A DNA stretch of 64,000 nt, from contig WBZZ01002368.1 of assembly GCA_019918135.1 (NCBI GenBank), positions 17,501 to 81,500 on the forward strand, given 5' to 3'. The notes under the pieces were generated by a model. The model was not told the DNA's origin and ran no database searches. It saw only the letters and a program-made list of their open reading frames with translations. Origin of the DNA: Paulinella micropora. Its lineage: Eukaryota; Cercozoa; Imbricatea; Euglyphida; Paulinellidae. The position numbers were made by a program, and so were the translations under genes. Positions 23,571 to 33,965 of this stretch are shown piece after piece; position 1 is the first letter of the stretch; the number at the start of each line of letters is the position of its first letter.

Positions 23571-24553
23571 GCAACAACCAAGTCAGAGGACATGGAAAAA
23601 AAGCCTGGAGGTGGGGCGAAAACGGGGAAATGGTAACGATTATGGGGGGGGGGGGGGCAAATACTGGGAAAGGGCAATGGTTTTCAGCAAGTAAGGGCAG
23701 AGAACCTTTGCCATACTGGCGATGGTGTCGATGGTGTCGGTCGCACAGAGTTGTGGGGTAGTTGGTGACGACGGTTGGAATTCAAAAAGGTAGCACATTG
23801 AGCAAAATTGGGCCCCAAAAAGCCAATAGTCCGGCAGGAAAAGTGAAAACGCCAGACTTCACCCAAGGACCCTTGCAAAACAAGTCCAAGAGAGAACAGT
23901 TAGAGGTCAAGATGGGGCTGTGTGAGTGCTGTGTGCTGCGTCTAAGATACTTTTTGGAAATTTTTTATGAAAATGATAGGCCAAGCTGCCCTCATCACAT
24001 ATCTGTTGTTTTTTTCCCCAAAAAAACCCTGCATCCCAATACTCCTACAACTACCTTGGCAACTTTTCTGTTGCCACCATACTTTTTGCTCTGGCACTTT
24101 GCATAGGCATGGCTGTGTTTGTTGGAAAACAGACTATGCAAATGTTTGCTATGTTATGTTGTGTTTGCAACGAGTGCTTCTTTTCTTGTACAGCATGCCT
24201 GGAAGTACAGTACTTGGAAACTAGGTAGGCAAAATGGGGGGTTGCCACCCCCTTTTTTTCTCTTGCTGATCTTGCTTACAACTTGCGTTTTTTTAATCGT
24301 TTGCTTGTATAAATCTTTGTTGTACAGTATGGTAAGTTTAGAATGTACTTCTGTTTTGTACGTATTTGTTTGCAACTGCATGTGTTAGGAACTTGCTTGG
24401 CAAACGCTACTTTGCCACCCCCTTTTTTGCCCCTGGCCCTTCAACAGCGATAGGGACCATGAACAAAGAAAAGCCCAACATGTAGTGGTTGTGAATACGG
24501 TACTATTCAAAATTTTCTTGTTTTTTTCAAAATAACTTTGTTGTTTTGTTTAG
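23571..24553. other. Spacer between the two divergent E1 genes
   Basis: About 980 bp separating the starts of the - strand accessory gene and the + strand transposase gene. It holds a run of 14 G (about 23643-23657) and AT-rich segments, and probably the promoters and first exons of both genes. The stretch before 24554 ends in a TTTGTTTAG acceptor-like sequence, so an upstream transposase exon may lie here. No convincing core promoter can be named. Confidence 0.5.
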
Positions 24554-26869
24554 GAAGATGAAGAAACTTAGTAAGATTGGGCTGAGTGCGGGTGTCGTGG
24601 GCCTGTCTTTCCACCAAGTCTTTGGAGGAAGTGAGTCGCGGAATGTCAAGAGCGAACACACAGTTCAGGCCAGCCCTCCTCCCCTCGAATTACCCACTCC
24701 ACGTTCAAATCCACCCACATCCAGTTTTTTTCGTGTATTCAAACATGACAATGACCATCATCATGCATCTCCTTCCTTTCCTACTACAGTCAAATCTACT
24801 ACTGCTCCTACTGATACTACTATTACTAAATCTTCTTTCAGTGTTAGTAGTAGTAGTAATAGTTTTGCATCTGTCTTCAAACCAACCCGTGCTAATGCTG
24901 TCACACCGTCTTGTCCTTCCAGTTTTTCCCAAGTTTTCCGATCTTCCTCTTTCACAACTACTTTTTTCCTTCCAACACCCACATCAGACACTCATGCAGT
25001 AACGCCAGGTCATATCGGACAAATATTAGATTATAGAACAAGCACACTTCCATTGTACATAACTCTTGAAGTTCCTGTTCCCCGTCGCATCCGAAAGGAC
25101 AACACAAGCACTAATCTAAAAAGAAAAAAAAGAAGAAAAAAAATTCCGCCACCAGAAGTTAGACCCAAAAGCTTTCGCAGGTGGCTAGGCTGCACTTGGC
25201 CTGAGCTGGTGCAAGAGATTAGTCATCCTTGCTGCCAAAAACTGCAATGCAATCGATGGGTAGATCCCTTTGCAGCCGCAAAGGCTAGGATTGACACAGT
25301 CCAGATGAATAGATCGGACTTGGCTGGGTGGGCAGCCACAACCATGTTAAGCATGCAGAATGACAAAGGAAAGATAGAATATAGATTGAAAGGCGCACGT
25401 ATTTGTCAGAAAATGTGGTTGCGATTGAACGGGATTGGCGAGAAGACTTATAGGCGAGCTCACAGAGCTGTCAATTGTGACAATTCTTTTTTTGCCGACT
25501 ATGGAAAGTCGGAAGCACCCACAGAGGACCTCACGTGGACCCTCTTGCACCAGAAGTTCTATATAGAGCAGGAAGCTGAGTCGGTTGCCGATGGGATTTT
25601 TCATTTGCAAGACACTTTGGACTTTCCCAAAATCTACGACTACGTCATCAAAGAATGGAAACTTGCGTCCCAGACTCTGGTTTTAAATGGGCAAGTGGAT
25701 CCGAATGGTCCTAGTGAGAGCCTTGTGAGGAAGGTCTGGCGTGCAGAGTTTGGCAAAGTGAAACCAATCAGAAAGGGTGATTTTGCAAAATGCCCGGTCT
25801 GCACCGAACTTGCAGATGATCACCGAAATGGGTACCTTTGTTTTGGGTTTTCTTGCTGCTAACATTGCTGAGAGTTGTAGATTTGCTTCTCAAGCGGAAG
25901 CTGAGAAGTGGCGACAGCAGAATCGCATCCACAACAAAATTCATCGGGCTAATCGGCGTGGAAACATGCGCAGAGCAGTAGAAGGGTAATTTGCGTTTAG
26001 TTCCATTCCTAAAGTCGTAGTGGGTTTTTTTGGGGTTTTTTGTTTAGGAAGAAGGAATATCAAAGAGTGACGGCAATCACGATTGATATGACCAAGCCAT
26101 TTCATGTCCCTTGGTGCTCCAGAGGAGCTTCGGACTTTCGGGATAAATATGTAGTTAGGCTGCACGCGGGTGGGGCGACTTTGTTTTCACATGACATCAA
26201 CTTTGTCTTATGTCACCTACCAACCATCGGACATGCCGTGAATTCCAACATCACATTCCTTTATTTCCTTTTGCGTTTTGAGTTATTCCATCCACGTACC
26301 AAGGCGGCCACGGAACTTTTCCTTGATTGGGATGGCGGGGGGGGAAAATACCGCTCTAACAGCGATGATGTTTCTGTCCAAAGTCGTGAAGGAGAAGTGG
26401 AGGAGCAAAATAGAGACTAATAGAATGGTTCCAAAGCATTCACACGGGCCGCAAGACCAGAAATTTTTCATCATGCGCTACTTGGGCTATAACACCACCT
26501 TAATGACCACCAATCTAGCACAGGCTCTGTTTAAACTTATTCTTGGTTTCAAGAAGAACAAGGATTCGTATTGCATTTTGCTGTTGGCTTCCGACTATGA
26601 TTGGGTTGGCTATTTTGCCGATTCCATAAACCCCCGCTTCCACTATTATAAGCGTCCCTTAGCGTGGAAGTATGAGGCGGGGACGACGGAGTCTGGTGGG
26701 CTTCCACGTGTTCGTGTCAAAACATGGGGCGATGCGCAGAAGCACTGGCACGGGGTCAATGACGACCCCGAAGGTGCAGACCTTCTGCCATACCTCAAAG
26801 ATCCTGGTTTCTGAAAAATACATACTACACATATTATATCATGTCATTATTCTTATACTACTTGTCTTA

Positions 26870-26910
<41 letters not shown>

Positions 26911-27873
26911 AGTTTTGGACAGGCCCAAGAAGTTGACTGGCGTCAAGTGGGTGAGCCCCAAGATCAAGAACGACGTTACCAAGCTCGCTGCAAAGTATTG
27001 CTCCAAGGAGGAGCAGGAATGGCTGGCGGAAGTACTTCAGCTGTCTCAGCTGACGCGTATCGTGTGGGACGGCCGCGACGGCGATGGTGGCTATCCGGGG
27101 CGACCCGGACATCTCGTCTGCAAAGACAAGGCGGGGCAGTCGTGGAACGTCAATCTGCGGGTGATCAACGATCTGCCACAGGATTTGTGGGCCGTCCCTG
27201 AGGATAGAACAGCCGCGCAGGAGGCCGCGTCCATGTTGACGGAGGAGGAGCGACTGTCAGTGGAGAGGACGAGCTTTGTCAATGAGGGCAAGCAACCAGA
27301 GCATCCCCCTTGGCGTGGCGCCCGTCTGCTTTCTGAGGAGGAGCGCAAGCTGCGCGATTTTGACAACCCTGACCGATTTCCCTCACCGCACCTCAAGATC
27401 GACGCACTCTTGAGTGAGAATCCCACAGAGCAAGGATTGAAGAAAGCTACAGTCAAGGAGCTGAAGTCGTGGTTGGCGGAAAACGGCCGGCAGCGCTCTG
27501 GTTCGAAGCACATTCTCATTCAGCGCGTTTTGTCTGAATTTGCGGATCAGAACAGGGAGCGCGTTGGGGATGAAAAAGCAAGTGGGGGGGGGGTGTGGGA
27601 CGTGGTCGAAAGGGGAGAAGAGTGGCTGTCGACCAAAAAGTCGAGTTACGGGAGGATACTTCTAGCTCCTCTGAGGATGAGCCGATACTGCCTAGCGAAC
27701 CAAATCGACCACATTCAGCTGCGCGGCAACGTGTTGCCCGCACTTTTCATCGTGTTTATGGTATTGACGGAGAAGAAGAGTTTGAGAGGAAGGAAGGTAT
27801 AAGGTCGGACCTATCTGATGCTTCTAGTGAAGACTGGGGCTGGTCTCCCCTTAACGTTGCAGATGTTGAGTAA
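24554..27873 (+). CDS. E1 transposase-like protein (DUF7869-like core, SAP motif), multi-exon
   Basis: Proposed exons: 24554-25831, 25881-25985, 26048-26806, 26923-27873, with GT..AG introns; the third has a 39-T tract before its acceptor. The first Met is at 24558, but an acceptor just upstream hints at an earlier exon. The protein has a Ser/Thr-rich start, a conserved Cys cluster (HPCCQKLQCNRWVD), CPVCTELADDH, then a putative RNase H-fold core: Asp in ITIDMTKPF, DWDG followed by ENTAL, and the H-rich NRMVPKHSHGPQDQ. The pattern resembles proteins annotated as DUF7869 (from memory). C-terminally there is a SAP-type motif (VKELKSWLAENGRQRSG, about 27450-27510) and an acidic tail. The frame changes at two G homopolymers (26337-26344 and 27584-27593), which may be real or sequence errors. 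The E2 gene is a diverged copy with an intron at the same place. Confidence 0.65.
26871..26909 (+). repeat. T39 tract in an E1 intron
   Basis: An unbroken run of 39 T shortly before the acceptor of the third E1 transposase intron, with AGTTTTGGACAG between it and the exon. It would serve as an exaggerated polypyrimidine tract. The equivalent E2 intron has a much shorter T run. Confidence 0.9.
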
Positions 27874-27895
27874 TTAAATTACTATTATTCATTAA

Positions 27896-28530
27896 TATTG
27901 CTTCATTTCTGGCTGAATTGATCGCACTTTGAAAGTATGAGTTACACGGACTTCGAAAAATTTATATATTGGCAGATGGCAACTTGAAGTGTGTATTTCT
28001 TATACATACAAATAGGATAGCTTCAGACTTAATTTAAAAATTATATATTTAGATTCAGCACGATCGAATTAAACTGTTCCGCACACAGTTCTGCCAGGAA
28101 CGCTTGCCTAGACTAGTGCGTATCATTGACTTAGAAATTTTTACACATCCACTTTTTAATGTACTAGTGACACCGCATGCCACTTATTTCATGTCAGCCG
28201 GGTGGTGGATCATAAAGTAAAATTAATTTATCATTAAATCTGATTATTTTCATTCATATTAGATAAAAAATCAAGCAAAAAAGAAGCAAAAATAGGCAAA
28301 TAACTTAGCAAAAAGTGGCAAGTATTTTTGCCACATTTTTGCTTGATTTTGTCACTCTGCAAGTTCAAAACTAACTTGAAATGTTGAATTTATTAATAAA
28401 TAATGCTTTTTAATCATAGATCTGCTTGTTTTATCAACAAAACATGCAGGAATTTGCCTCTTATATTTATGAAATTGCCTGTGGCAAAAAGTGGCAAAAG
28501 GTACTAGTACCTTTGAACATCACCTCTGTT
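27896..28530 (+). repeat. Right terminal inverted repeat of E1
   Basis: Reverse complement of 19692-20325. Holds the same 18-bp palindrome at 28497-28514. It is followed by GTAA (28531-28534), the right target duplication. Confidence 0.9.
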
Positions 28531-28534
28531 GTAA

Positions 28535-29430
28535 GTGAGGGGGAGTCCGTATTGCCTGCCAGAGAGTTGGAGAGTGCTATGTTATGTCATGAAAGATGCA
28601 TGAATGAGCCGAATGAGCTTTTGCTTTATCTTAACATTCGTGTGCCGAAAGAGATAGCAGAGCAGGGTATGACAGCGAAAGATTTGCAAGAAGGCATGAA
28701 GAAGGAGATACAGTCTCTTAAAGACGTTAAGACATACACTTGGGTTAACTATAGTGAAGCCAAAAAGGCTGGAGTTAGCAAGATAGTTAGGCTCACATGG
28801 GTTCATAAAGTGAAGATAGACGAGAACAATAGGAAGTTTGTTAAGTCTAGACTAGCTTTGAGGGGAGACATGTTAGAGCCAGGAGTTAGTTTTAACCCTG
28901 ACCAGTTGTTTGTTCCTTGTGCTTCGCATCGCTCACTGCTAATGCTTGCAAAGCTTGCTGCTTAGCATGGCCATAAGCTGTATGGTGTTGATTTTAAGAA
29001 TGCCTACCTAAATGCGCGAATGCATGACCCTGTGTTTGCATATGCTCCTGATGGGTTAGACAGAGAGGGGCATGAGGGGATGATTTTGCGTATTGATGGT
29101 GCTTTGTATGGCGCGCCGCAAGCAGGCCGTAGATGGTATGAGATAATAGCCCCGAAGTTAAAGGAGCTTGGTTTTAGGCTTTTAGACTCAGACCTCTGTA
29201 TGTTTGTTGAGAATGACAAGCCCATAAGAGAAGCCATAGTGGGGATTTTTCATGTAGATGACTTAATCTTTACGGCGCCTAGCATGAACGCGTATGAAGA
29301 TTTTGCAAGTGCTCTGGAGAAGCATTTCCCCCTAAAACGGCTAGGAGTTGCAAGGGAGTTCAAAGGGATTGAAATAGTACAGGAAGGAGGACGAATTGTC
29401 TTCATCAACGTAAGTACCAGTTACAGGTGT
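28535..29430 (+). pseudogene. Copia A reverse transcriptase
   Basis: Copia RT landmarks in order: LTWVHKVKIDENNRKFVKSR, LRGDMLEPGVSFNPDQ, VDFKNAYLNA (Asp), YGAPQAGRRWYE, and FHVDDLIF (catalytic Asp pair at about 29254-29262). Very similar to the Copia D RT. Lies just right of E1. Fossil. Confidence 0.8.
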
Positions 29431-30222
29431 TAAGGGAGTTTGGGTATGGTAAGTCCCTCCCCGTAAGCACCCCTGCACTAGATCAGTTGCCCTTAGCTAT
29501 GTCCGATGATGCAGCGTTGCGTAAGTTCGCTATAGCTAGCATAGTTGGTAGTCTTCTTTATTTAGCTAAGATGACTAGGCCGGATATAGAACAGGCGCTC
29601 AATGCAGCTAGTGTTACGCAGACCATATATAAGGAGTCACTTATGCAATGTTAGGAAGGATATTGCGGTATTTAATTTGCTCATTTCGCGGTTTAGCATT
29701 TCACCGGCCTAAATCCTCGCAAGAGGGTCAATCCTATCCAAAAGTCACGTTATGGCCTGATGCGGCCCATAAGGTTTGCAATAAGACCGGAAAGTCACGT
29801 ACGGGATACGTAATTCTATGGGGAGCGGATCCTATAGGTTAGCTTTCTAAGAGACAGAGTAGGATAGCCCTTAGTTCGAATGATGCTGAAATATTTGCAG
29901 CAGCAGAATGCATTAGAGAGGGTCTAGCTGTAGGTCATGTTAGACAGGAACTCGGAATTCCGCAAAAAGGTCCGGTTGAATTATTTGAGGATAATACCGA
30001 AACAGTTCTCGCAGGCGAACGGGGATTAGCCGGACCACGCACCAAACATATACCTCTCGAACTACATTTCATACATCATTCATAGAGAGATGGTGAGATA
30101 AAGTTTATTAAAGTCAGTACTAAGAAACAAATCGGTGATCTACTCACCAAACCATTACCTCGTGATCAGTTCATGTATCTATTGAACAAATTCACGGTCA
30201 TCATTCCGGAATCCCCGGAATG
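29431..30222 (+). pseudogene. Copia A RT connection and RNase H
   Basis: The connection segment (ASIVGSLLYLAKMTRPDIEQALNA as two adjoining motifs) is followed by RNase H signals: LWPDAAHKVCNKTGKSRTGYV, SSNDAEIFAAAE-type, TRTKHI-type, and a C-terminal stretch at 30120-30222. Parallel to Copia D. Fossil. Confidence 0.7.
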
Positions 30223-30643
30223 ATTGCAGGTGTTTCACCGATGTTTTGTGTTTTGTTTTTTCTTTGTATTTTCTTTTGTGCGAGTGTGTCCTCTCCTATA
30301 GGTGTTGATCTGGGCGCCCGTGGCGATCGGATCGTAGGATCGAGGCCGTTGGTGTCGGGCCTTCGGAGGCTTGCCGGGACTCGGGTGGCGGGTGGCGACC
30401 CCCACCAGACATTTTCGGCGACCGGTGGCAGCGGAGATCGGACAACTTACCTTCAACGCAAAGAACTGATCGCTTACTTTCTTTTCACTTTTTTTCACAC
30501 ACCTCTACTATATTTATATATATAATTTTTCTAGACTTCTGATACCCCTTACGGGAAGCGCTTGCAAATTTTTCATTTGCTTAAGAACAATAAGACAATT
30601 ATGACGGATAGTTATAGCATTGACAATAACTAAGGGGGAGCGT
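30223..30643 (+). other. Copia A 3' untranslated region
   Basis: About 420 bp without a credible gene. Contains CCCTTACGGGAAGCGCTTGC near 30546-30565, conserved with the Copia B 3' UTR near 16220, and ends in the purine tract AAGGGGGAG (30632-30640). Confidence 0.65.
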
Positions 30644-30990
30644 TGGTCATAGCTATTTCAATTTTAATCACCGTTACGTGGATAGTTGATTTGTCAATGG
30701 ACGGACAGTCAATAATGCCAATGTTAACTGTAAGCCTCGGACTTAATACATCATTTACCAGTCATAATTATAACTACGTAACTTGGTCATCTAAGTTAGT
30801 CAGTTTTGTGACGTGGCAGCTTCTGTGTGACGTGGCAGATTCTCCCGCGGTTAGTTCAGTTCTCTTACTTATACGAGTTATTAAAGTGCGTTTCCTTACT
30901 GCGAGACAGTCTTGCTAGAGTAGCCAGGAGTGATCCTGAAAGGGATCGGTAAATGTTCCCGATGGCGAGTCTCTCAAAGTATCCTTATTA
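30644..30990 (+). repeat. 3' LTR of Copia A (right end approximate)
   Basis: Starts TGGTCATAGC after the purine tract. With no partner LTR in the window the right boundary cannot be fixed. It holds a repeated GTGACGTGGCAG segment (about 30809 and 30828), a motif also visible in the Copia D LTR. Confidence 0.5.
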
Positions 30991-30999
30991 ATGTTTCAT

Positions 31000-31625
31000 G
31001 AAGGAATCATAAAAAATATATAGATTTGACTGCAAACGGTTTCAAAGTTGCAGCAAACAAGTGGTAAAAAGAGTCCTGAAAGACTTGGTGAACGGTGGCA
31101 CTTTCACCGCCAGAAACACTCGGCCCACCCCTCTTTTTATTGGAAACAGCGTGGATCCGCTTGCCAAACGACATGAGCGAAAGGGAGGTTGAGGGGGTTT
31201 GGGATGCAGAGTCGCCTCCTGTTGCGGAGGGAAGTGAGATCCTCAGGCCAAAAGCGAACATAGAAAAGGATTGGCGCAGTTGGTCCCTCCCACAGCTGGA
31301 ATGCTGGCTCTCTGTGCATCGCCCTGATCACAAGTTCCCCAAGCAGAACCGAGCAAAGACCCCACCACGGTGAGGAACAAAAGTGTGTTTCTCTTGCTCT
31401 TGCTCATATCTTTTTGCATATTAGGGCAAATACAAAACTACATGGAAGGAGCAATTGCTAAACGAGGTTTGGGAGATAAAAAACCTAGACATTGAAGCAC
31501 CGGGGATAGGCGAAGTTAGGAAACGGGCTAGAAATCCTCCTGCTCCGTTGCAGCCAGAAGAGAAGAAGAGTGAGTCTACTGAGCCCAAGCAAAGAAAAAT
31601 AGTGAAGGCTGAAGAGGTCACAACA
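31000..31625 (+). pseudogene. Unrecognised gene, left part, with SAP-like segment
   Basis: Open coding stretches at 31095-31373 and 31430-31620, probably two exons (candidate donor near 31373, acceptor ATTAG near 31424). The first encodes a Pro/Glu-rich start and then DWRSWSLPQLECWLSVHRP, which resembles the SAP-type helix pair at the end of the E1 and E2 transposases. The second carries WKEQLLNEVWEIKN and a Lys/Glu-rich tail. The stretch runs into (AAT)n at 31625. Coding sequence resumes after the SINE cluster at about 33966. I cannot name a function. It may be a third, more distant member of the E1/E2 gene group. Confidence 0.45.
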
Positions 31626-31739
31626 ACAACAACAATAATAATAATAATTATAAATAATAATAATTATAAATAATAATAATTATAAATAATAATAATTATA
31701 AATAATAATAATTATAAATAATAATAATTATAAATAATA

Positions 31740-31970
31740 GTGCTTCTCTGTCAATGGCTGATGCATTTCTGCACATGCGCCTCCATCGTCTCACCCGTGA
31801 GGGGAGTACGAAGAATTGACGATAGGCTCTAATGACACCCCCGCAAGGGCAGTTCCAACACTTCCAGACGGACCGATATGATCAATGAAAATACTGGTGG
31901 CACCGACGGGAATCGAACTGGCGACAGGGCCCAGATGGTAGGACTTGACCACTGGGCTATTACGATGTCC
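31740..31970 (-). mobile_element. SINE-A copy 1 (tRNA-derived)
   Basis: On the - strand the head reads as a tRNA-like sequence with an A-box-like TAGCCCAGTGGTCAAG and a B-box GTTCGATTCCC, then a body, then an AAT/ATT tail. This copy lacks the duplicated ACCGGTATG unit of the longer copies. Confidence 0.8.
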
Positions 31971-31977
31971 TATTATA

Positions 31978-32249
<272 letters not shown>

Positions 32250-32515
32250 GTGCTTCTCTGTCAATGGCTGATGCATTTCTGCACATGCGCCTCCATCGTC
32301 TCACCCGTGAGGGGAGTACAAAGAATTGACGATAGGCTCTAATGACACCCCCGCAAGGGCAGTTCCAACACTTCCAGACGGACCGGTATGTTCAATGAAA
32401 ATACTGGTCCAGACGGACCGGTATGTTCAATGAAAATACTGGTGGCACCGACGGGAATCGAACTGGCGACAGGGCCCAGATGGTAGAACTTGACCACTGG
32501 GCTATCACGGTGTCC
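32250..32515 (-). mobile_element. SINE-A copy 3
   Basis: Full-length copy with the tRNA-like head at the right (32440-32515) and a tandem duplication of a 36-bp ACCGGTATGTTCAATG unit in the body. Nearly identical to copies 5-8. Confidence 0.85.
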
Positions 32516-32551
<36 letters not shown>

Positions 32552-32619
32552 CTCTCTCTCTCTCTCTACAACAACAACAACAACAACAATAATAATGATA
32601 AAAAATAATACTAATAATA

Positions 32620-32860
32620 GTGCTTCTCAGTCAATGGCGAATGCATTTCTGCACATGTGCCTCCATGGTCTCACCCGCGAGAGGAGTACGAAGATTTGAC
32701 GATAGGCTCTACTGACACCCCCGCAAGGCAGCTCCAAGCCTTCCAGACAGACCAATACTTTCAAAGAAAATATCCTTTGAAAATACTGGCACCGACGGGA
32801 ATCGAAGTGGCGACAGGTCCCAGATGGTAGACCTTAACCACTGGGCTATCGCGGTGCCAC
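32620..32860 (-). mobile_element. SINE-A copy 4, diverged
   Basis: The most diverged copy: many substitutions relative to the others. Its head ends GGTGCC rather than GGTGTCC, closer to a functional tRNA acceptor end. Probably the oldest insertion of the cluster. A TC run and an ACA run (32551-32590) lie just left of it. Confidence 0.75.
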
Positions 32861-32894
<34 letters not shown>

Positions 32895-32895
<1 letters not shown>

Positions 32896-33161
32896 GTGCT
32901 TCTCTGTCAATGGCTGATGCATTTCTGCACATGCGCCTCCATCGTCTCACCCGTGAGGGGAGTACGAAGAATTGACGATAAGCTCTAATGACACCCCCGC
33001 AAGGGCAGTTCCAACACTTCCAGACGGGCCGGTATGTTCAATGAAAATACTGGTCCAGACGGACCGGTATGTTCAATGAAAATACTGGTGGCACCGACGG
33101 GAATCGAACTGGCGACAGGGCCCAGATGGTAGAACTTGACCACTGGGCTATCACGGTGTCC
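32895..33161 (-). mobile_element. SINE-A copy 5
   Basis: Full-length copy with tRNA-like head and duplicated body unit. Confidence 0.85.
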
Positions 33162-33224
<63 letters not shown>

Positions 33225-33225
<1 letters not shown>

Positions 33226-33493
33226 GTGCTTCTCTGTCAATGGCTGATGCATTTCTGCACATGCGCCTCCATCGTCTCACCCGTGAGGGGAGTACGAAGA
33301 ATTGACGATAGGCTCTAATGACACCCCCGCAAGGGCAGTTCCAACACTTCCAGACGGGCCGGTATGTTCAATGAAAATACTGGTCCAGAAATAGACCGGT
33401 ATGTTCAATGAAAATACTGGTGGCACCGACGGGAATCGAACTGGCGACAGGGCCCAGATGGTAGAACTTGACCACTGGGCTATCACGGTGTCC
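33225..33493 (-). mobile_element. SINE-A copy 6
   Basis: Full-length copy with tRNA-like head. The spacer between the duplicated body units differs slightly (AAATAGACC). Confidence 0.85.
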
Positions 33494-33558
<65 letters not shown>

Positions 33559-33559
<1 letters not shown>

Positions 33560-33731
33560 GTGTATCTCCTGCCAATTGCTGAGCCAAAAGGCCATGTGCA
33601 TCCAGTCCTCCATTCCATAAGGAAAGTCTCCACACCAATCGGTGGAATAAAGGAAGTGACGGCATAGAACATTACTCTAGGAGCTTTATACCAATCAGCC
33701 CATGGAAAGGACCGATGGCCTATGTACTCCC

Positions 33732-33733
<2 letters not shown>
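33559..33733 (-). mobile_element. Short repeat R2, copy 1
   Basis: A 175-bp unit, unrelated to SINE-A, flanked by AAT runs on both sides. Further copies: 33769-33812 (partial), 47187-47361 and 53712-53885 (both + strand). No A/B box pair is clear. May be the 3' end of a LINE or a second SINE family. Confidence 0.75.
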
Positions 33734-33766
<33 letters not shown>

Positions 33767-33768
33767 GT

Positions 33769-33811
33769 GTATCTCCTGCCAATTGCTGAGCCAAAAGGCC
33801 ATGTGCATCCA

Positions 33812-33812
<1 letters not shown>
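33769..33812 (-). mobile_element. Short repeat R2, partial copy
   Basis: Only the tail-side 44 bp of the R2 unit, between AAT runs. Confidence 0.75.
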
Positions 33813-33859
<47 letters not shown>

Positions 33860-33861
<2 letters not shown>

Positions 33862-33965
33862 CTCTCTCTCTCTCTCACACACACACTGTCCCTCCCCCCC
33901 CCCCCCCCGCCCCCCCCCCCTCTCTCTCTCTCTCATACATACATACACATACATTCATACATACA
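33860..33965. repeat. (TC)n, (AC)n, poly-C and CATA repeats
   Basis: Low-complexity stretch: TC units, ACAC, about 30 C with a few interruptions, TC units, then CATA-like units. It is the right edge of the repeat cluster. Confidence 0.9.

Larger units (their letters stand above)
19692..28530 (+). mobile_element. DNA transposon E1 (8.8 kb, long TIRs, two divergent genes)
   Basis: An 8,839-bp unit with inverted repeats of about 634 bp at its ends (19692-20325 and 27896-28530), inserted in Copia A, whose coding sequence is found on both sides. The tips read AACAGAGGTGATG. Four-base duplication GTAA on either side. Inside are a - strand gene for a Lys/Glu-rich protein (20436-23570) and a + strand multi-exon gene for a transposase-like protein (24554-27873). 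The termini, duplication and RNase H-fold-like gene together support a cut-and-paste DNA transposon. A 4-bp duplication is reported for Sola and Academ superfamilies; assignment to either is inference. Confidence 0.85.
1..30990 (+). mobile_element. Copia element A (outermost LTR retrotransposon, 5' end outside window)
   Basis: A Ty1/Copia-type element read on the + strand in order: gag and zinc knuckle (52-1628), protease and pre-integrase (1726-3146), integrase C-terminal part and acidic hinge (18300-19691), reverse transcriptase and RNase H (28535-30222), 3' UTR and 3' LTR (to about 30990). The order protease, integrase, RT, RNase H is diagnostic of Copia. Its 5' LTR lies before the window. 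Two large later insertions split it, one of about 15 kb (Copia B with Copia C inside, and an inverted fragment) and one of 8.8 kb (DNA transposon E1). Its proteins resemble those of Copia D on the opposite strand, so A and D are one family. It is broken, with several breaks beyond the insertions, and is the oldest layer of this nest. The exact right end of the LTR is not certain. Confidence 0.8.

Noticed and set aside
32440-32515. tRNA-like sequences with A- and B-box
   Set aside because: They are heads of a repeated SINE family, with mismatches in the acceptor stem and always followed by the same body and tail, so not tRNA genes.
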